From Leguminivora glycinivorella (lineage: Eukaryota > Arthropoda > Insecta > Lepidoptera > Tortricidae), in NCBI RefSeq assembly GCF_023078275.1, contig NC_062998.1:17621916-17685915 (forward strand): DNA of 64,000 nucleotides, given 5' to 3'. Position 1 is the stretch's first letter; each line of letters starts with the position of its first letter. Made by a program: the position numbers and the translations under genes. Positions 60,976 to 64,000 of this stretch are shown here, one piece after another. The notes beneath the pieces were generated by a model. The model made no database searches, was not told the origin of the DNA, and saw only the letters and a list, made by a program, of their open reading frames with translations.

Positions 60976-61896
60976 GTACGTACACTACATTCTTTACTTG
61001 TTAAAACAATTTTTGAAAGGAACAACATATATGTCAGGTATTATGGGCGTATCATACCGGAAGCCATGGCAAGACCATCAAAGATGGTTTACGAGAACTT
61101 TCAATGAAATACTATATTCATCTCACAGTTTTACACAAAACTGATGACACATAATATCCCATATTATATTTGTTATTTTAAGCACACCACTGGATTAGTC
61201 TCAAGAACTACCAGACTACTCTTCACACATTTCTCCAGACATTGACAGTCTTCTGTCATACGTTTTCGGATTATGCTTATTTAGACAGCAGCGTTCTCTA
61301 TGACGTTTTGATAGAACTGAGTTGAATACCAGCCAAGTTTTTCGAAATCGTGAAACCCTTGTTTGCTCAATTTGTCAATTATAGCGTGATAAAATGCATC
61401 TTATAGCATATTTTGCTCGTTCTCCGACATACTTATACTTATATTATATCACGCCTCGCGAAATACCGAGGGTTTTTCTCCTTCGCACGGGATTCCCGGC
61501 CATCGCACGGGATTTCCTTTGCATCAATTATCTATACTCAGTAAACTTCTTACACTAAGTCTAATTATGTCTAATCTAGTCAGATCCTTCGTCTTTATTA
61601 CTAGATATTTCTTACTGGGTAAATTTATTCTTCAATAGTAGCTACTAGGCTAACTATACATTCATTACAATCATTACACTCATTAGTAAACCAAAGAATA
61701 ACACAACTTACGCATGATGTATATATTATAAGTAAACACACTTCATCGTCCTATAAAAATGTAATCTTTGCCATGATGGTTCCTTATAATATATTTCTGA
61801 TATGTATAATATTATGTTATGTATGTTTAAAACCAATATGCTATTTTATTATATGTTTATTAAGACCAGTTGTTACATTCAATTATGCATTACCAG

Positions 61897-61920
61897 GATC
61901 ATAAAGAAGATGCTTATTGG
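61897..61920 (+). CDS. Serinc: Candidate 24 bp Serinc microexon (optional)
   Basis: A 24-base segment between an acceptor (attaccag) and a strong donor (TGG|gtatgt) would add DHKEDAYW in phase 0 between exons 7 and 8, both of which meet in phase 0. The position is the poorly conserved hydrophilic loop where family members vary in length. The polypyrimidine tract is modest and the segment is short enough to occur by chance. Confidence 0.3.
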
Positions 61921-62587
61921 GTATGTATACTAACAAACTAGAAATTTGTTAATTTTCACTTTTGCGTCTTGTTTTTCGTAGTAGATTATTAGGTATATCC
62001 TCTACATTGTCCTCGTGAAGCAATCCTTCTGCCCATTCCCACAGATGCTCGTATTTAACTAGGAAAATCCAGTTTGTTTCCTGTTTGTTAAAGTTTTACA
62101 CACTCACTTTACACATTTATGAATTTTTAGCACGATTTTTCATCAGCTTGGTTCACTTTGAATTTAAATAACGTTAAAAAAGTTTCCACAGTATAATTAG
62201 TAAACCATGTGATAGCTACAAAAATGCTGTAAGTACTTAATCCCGTCCTCTTGGATGACACGATCCATAAAAAGCCTGAACTTATTTCACGCAATAATAC
62301 CTAGTTTCCGTGTATTTGACTAAGTAGTTGTTTTGTGTTGGCCCTGACCTATTATCAAGGCTCGGAAAATGCCCGCCATTTTGAAATCATAACCATAATT
62401 TAGGACCACTAACAAAGACTTGGAATAGTGCTTACACGGTCTAGAACCGTTACATGGCATATTTAAATAGGTAAATAGGAGTCTGTCTTATGGAAAGGGG
62501 ATTTTTTTCTAAATGACTGGTGGTTTTCCGAGTTTTGCCTATTATTTTGACCATGAAATAAATAGTAATCGGTGGGTGTGTGAACAG

Positions 62588-62723
62588 GCGGCGTCGTTCG
62601 ACAAGCAGGCCATCATTGGCATGGTGATCTGGGTGTGCAGCGTGCTGTACTCGTGCGTGCGCACTGCCTCCAACTCCTCCAAGATCACCATGTCCGAGCA
62701 CATCCTCGCCAAGGAGGGCACAG
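62588..62723 (+). CDS. Serinc: Serinc exon 8: penultimate-region helix and cytoplasmic linker
   Basis: The acceptor is gtgaacag and the donor ACA G|gtgatt; the exon enters in phase 0 and leaves in phase 1. It encodes AASFDKQAIIGMVIWVCSVL, then YSCVRTASNSSKITMSEHIL and AKEGTG. FDKQ.IIG...W...YSC.RT matches the late Serinc helix. The downstream linker is hydrophilic and variable in the family. Confidence 0.92.
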
Positions 62724-62895
62724 GTGATTCCCTTTATACTACTCGCTTGTTTTACATGCAACCAATACTAAATTCAATTATGATTAATTACTCTATACAA
62801 CTATGTACCTATATCCAAATATTTAAACGCTGACAGTTTAGCTATGTGCTTTGATTGGTTCCCGGTGGACTATCTGGTGTATAAACCAGGCAGGC

Positions 62896-62956
62896 AAAAC
62901 ATCGGGCCGTCCCTATCGCACTTACAAATAGTGCGATAGGGACGGCCGGATGTTTT
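62896..62956. repeat. Near-perfect 27 bp hairpin
   Basis: The arms aaaacatcgggccgtcccta / tagggacggccggatgtttt (inner part ctatcgcact / agtgcgatag) surround a 7-base loop. It lies in the Serinc intron after exon 8 and is probably a MITE core. Confidence 0.65.
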
Positions 62957-63113
62957 ATCATTTATCGCGCGATCGGTGCAGATACCATTATGACATCCCC
63001 TTCGATTTCGTAACGCTTTGACTTTGACCAAAGCCGTTGCTCTCTGATACCCATTCATACGGGTAAGCAGTAAGCAGATGCCATTTGATGTTTGATACCT
63101 AAATATACATACC

Positions 63114-63248
63114 TACAGATGTAGTGCGCAGGAATTTCGTATTTTAACGGAAACGTACGAACGTGTCACGTTGTTTCAGCCAATAGCATGACAGATACGA
63201 ACGTTTCCGTAAAAATACAAAGGAATAGCTTTTCCCACTACATCTGTA
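63114..63248. mobile_element. TA-flanked MITE, ACAGATGTAGT family, copy 2
   Basis: The ends tacagatgtagt and actacatctgta and the interior ggaaacgtacgaacgtgtca / tgacagatacgaacgtttcc match the copy at 45088-45255. Confidence 0.7.
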
Positions 63249-63556
63249 CTCAAATATTTAGCAAATATTGATCTCATTGTAATTTACACGAAGGAAGTAC
63301 TTTACATAACATTTCACAAAACTAGGTAAATTATTTTGAAATTAATTCAATAGCAATTTCGGTACCAGCTAATTTATTCCACAGAAGCATTAATTTATCC
63401 GCGAACTCTGTATCACGGTGTGATACTTAGCTCAAGTAATAATAGTCTGTTTTTGGTTGAGATTCTGTCAGTGTTGAAATATATACGTATTTAAAGTGAA
63501 TATTAACACAATTATCCATTCCCTGCGACGTTTGGCGCGGTTGGCGGCGGCCGCAG

Positions 63557-63583
63557 GGCAAGGAGGGCTCATTGCTAACGAAG
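63557..63583 (+). CDS. Serinc: Candidate 27 bp Serinc microexon
   Basis: A 27-base segment between ggccgcag and AAG|gtaaca is phase-compatible with exon 8 (phase 1 in, phase 1 out) and would add about nine residues (QGGLIANE plus a split codon) to the variable linker. It is GC-richer than its flanks. Since 27 is a multiple of three it could be skipped without changing the frame. The true next constitutive exon is outside the window. Confidence 0.35.
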
Positions 63584-64000
63584 GTAACATTTCCACGGTA
63601 GCTTGTGATAGACTGTGCCCCGATCCTCTCCTTCATTGTCTAAACATTCAGATATCATGTATTATATAATGCTGGTTGTTGGTGTTGCTTACTACCATGG
63701 GTACATGCATAATGGTTTGAAGGTAGTATACATTGTTTACTAAAAAAATACATATGTAAGTACATATATTTTTAAGTCTGCAATCTCATGCTTATGTGTC
63801 GCTGTTTGGAGGCACAGTGGTGGGGATTAGCAATTTTTACAATGTAGAGGCTAACAAATGGGAAGTCAGTGGTATGACGTCTCGTTGTGTTTTTTAAATT
63901 ATTATTATAATGTCTCATAATTTCCGAGGCTCACATCAGGCAACAATCGCAAGGGTTTGTGATTTGTCTTTCATCGTGACTGTAATGAATGACCTGCTTT

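Larger units (their letters stand above)
52613..64000 (+). other. Serinc: Gene locus: serine incorporator (Serinc/TMS1 family), 3' end beyond window
   Basis: Eight exons (52613-52648, 55122-55286, 56539-56627, 56764-56859, 57399-57577, 58587-58702, 60760-60975, 62588-62723) join in phase to an ATG plus 344 codons, against about 450-470 residues for the family. The protein begins MGAVLGLCSAAQLACCCGSA, the near-invariant Serinc N-terminus. It contains the FFIPEGSF and DFAHSWAE signatures and alternates hydrophobic segments throughout. Serincs are multipass proteins of the plasma and internal membranes, linked to phosphatidylserine and sphingolipid biology and to lipid scrambling. The last exons, with the final membrane segments and stop codon, are not seen. 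Introns total about 9 kb and are crowded with mobile elements. Confidence 0.93.

Overview
This is a eukaryotic nuclear window, almost certainly from a moth or butterfly (Lepidoptera). The DNA is AT-rich, the introns are long, and it carries many small transposons of types common in lepidopteran genomes: tRNA-derived SINEs with TTTA-type tails, Helitron-like elements ending in CTAG, hAT, TTAA and TA-flanked MITEs, and microsatellite-headed retroposons. Nothing prokaryotic is present, and most of the longer uninterrupted reading frames are chance. The real genes were assembled exon by exon from splice sites, reading phase and protein families.

Two protein-coding genes lie head to tail on the + strand. 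The first (8523 to 42016, 5' end not found) encodes an insect Glut4EF / ZNF395-SLC2A4RG type transcription factor. Seven exons join in phase to 320 residues ending in a stop. They carry one C2H2 zinc finger and a C-terminal C-clamp. Its introns hold most of the first 42 kb. The second (52613 to beyond 64000) is a serine incorporator (Serinc/TMS1 family), a multipass membrane protein. Eight exons are clear (start codon plus 344 codons) and the C-terminal exons lie outside the window.

Layout: 1-8522 is upstream or 5' intron of Glut4EF with scattered MITEs. 8523-17962 holds its first three visible exons. 17963-37646 is a 19.7 kb intron with a hAT relic, a LINE tail, a foldback element, a TA MITE, a TTAA element and two near-identical 0.4 kb repeats. 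37647-42016 holds the zinc-finger to C-clamp exons plus a 1.8 kb inverted repeat in the last intron. 42017-52612 is 3' UTR/intergenic, quiet until about 50.5 kb, then a cluster of mobile elements up to about 220 bp before the Serinc start codon. From 52613 on, the Serinc introns are packed with SINEs, MITEs, a Helitron-like element and nested insertions.

No new multi-gene system is seen. The most unusual things are structural: very large intronic inverted repeats (39.9-41.7 kb and 23.4-24.3 kb) that could fold into long dsRNA in the Glut4EF pre-mRNA, nested insertions with perfect target-site duplications that give relative ages, an apparent empty-site paralogue of one insertion, and candidate microexons in Serinc. 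All family assignments come from reading the sequence by eye; no database search was run.
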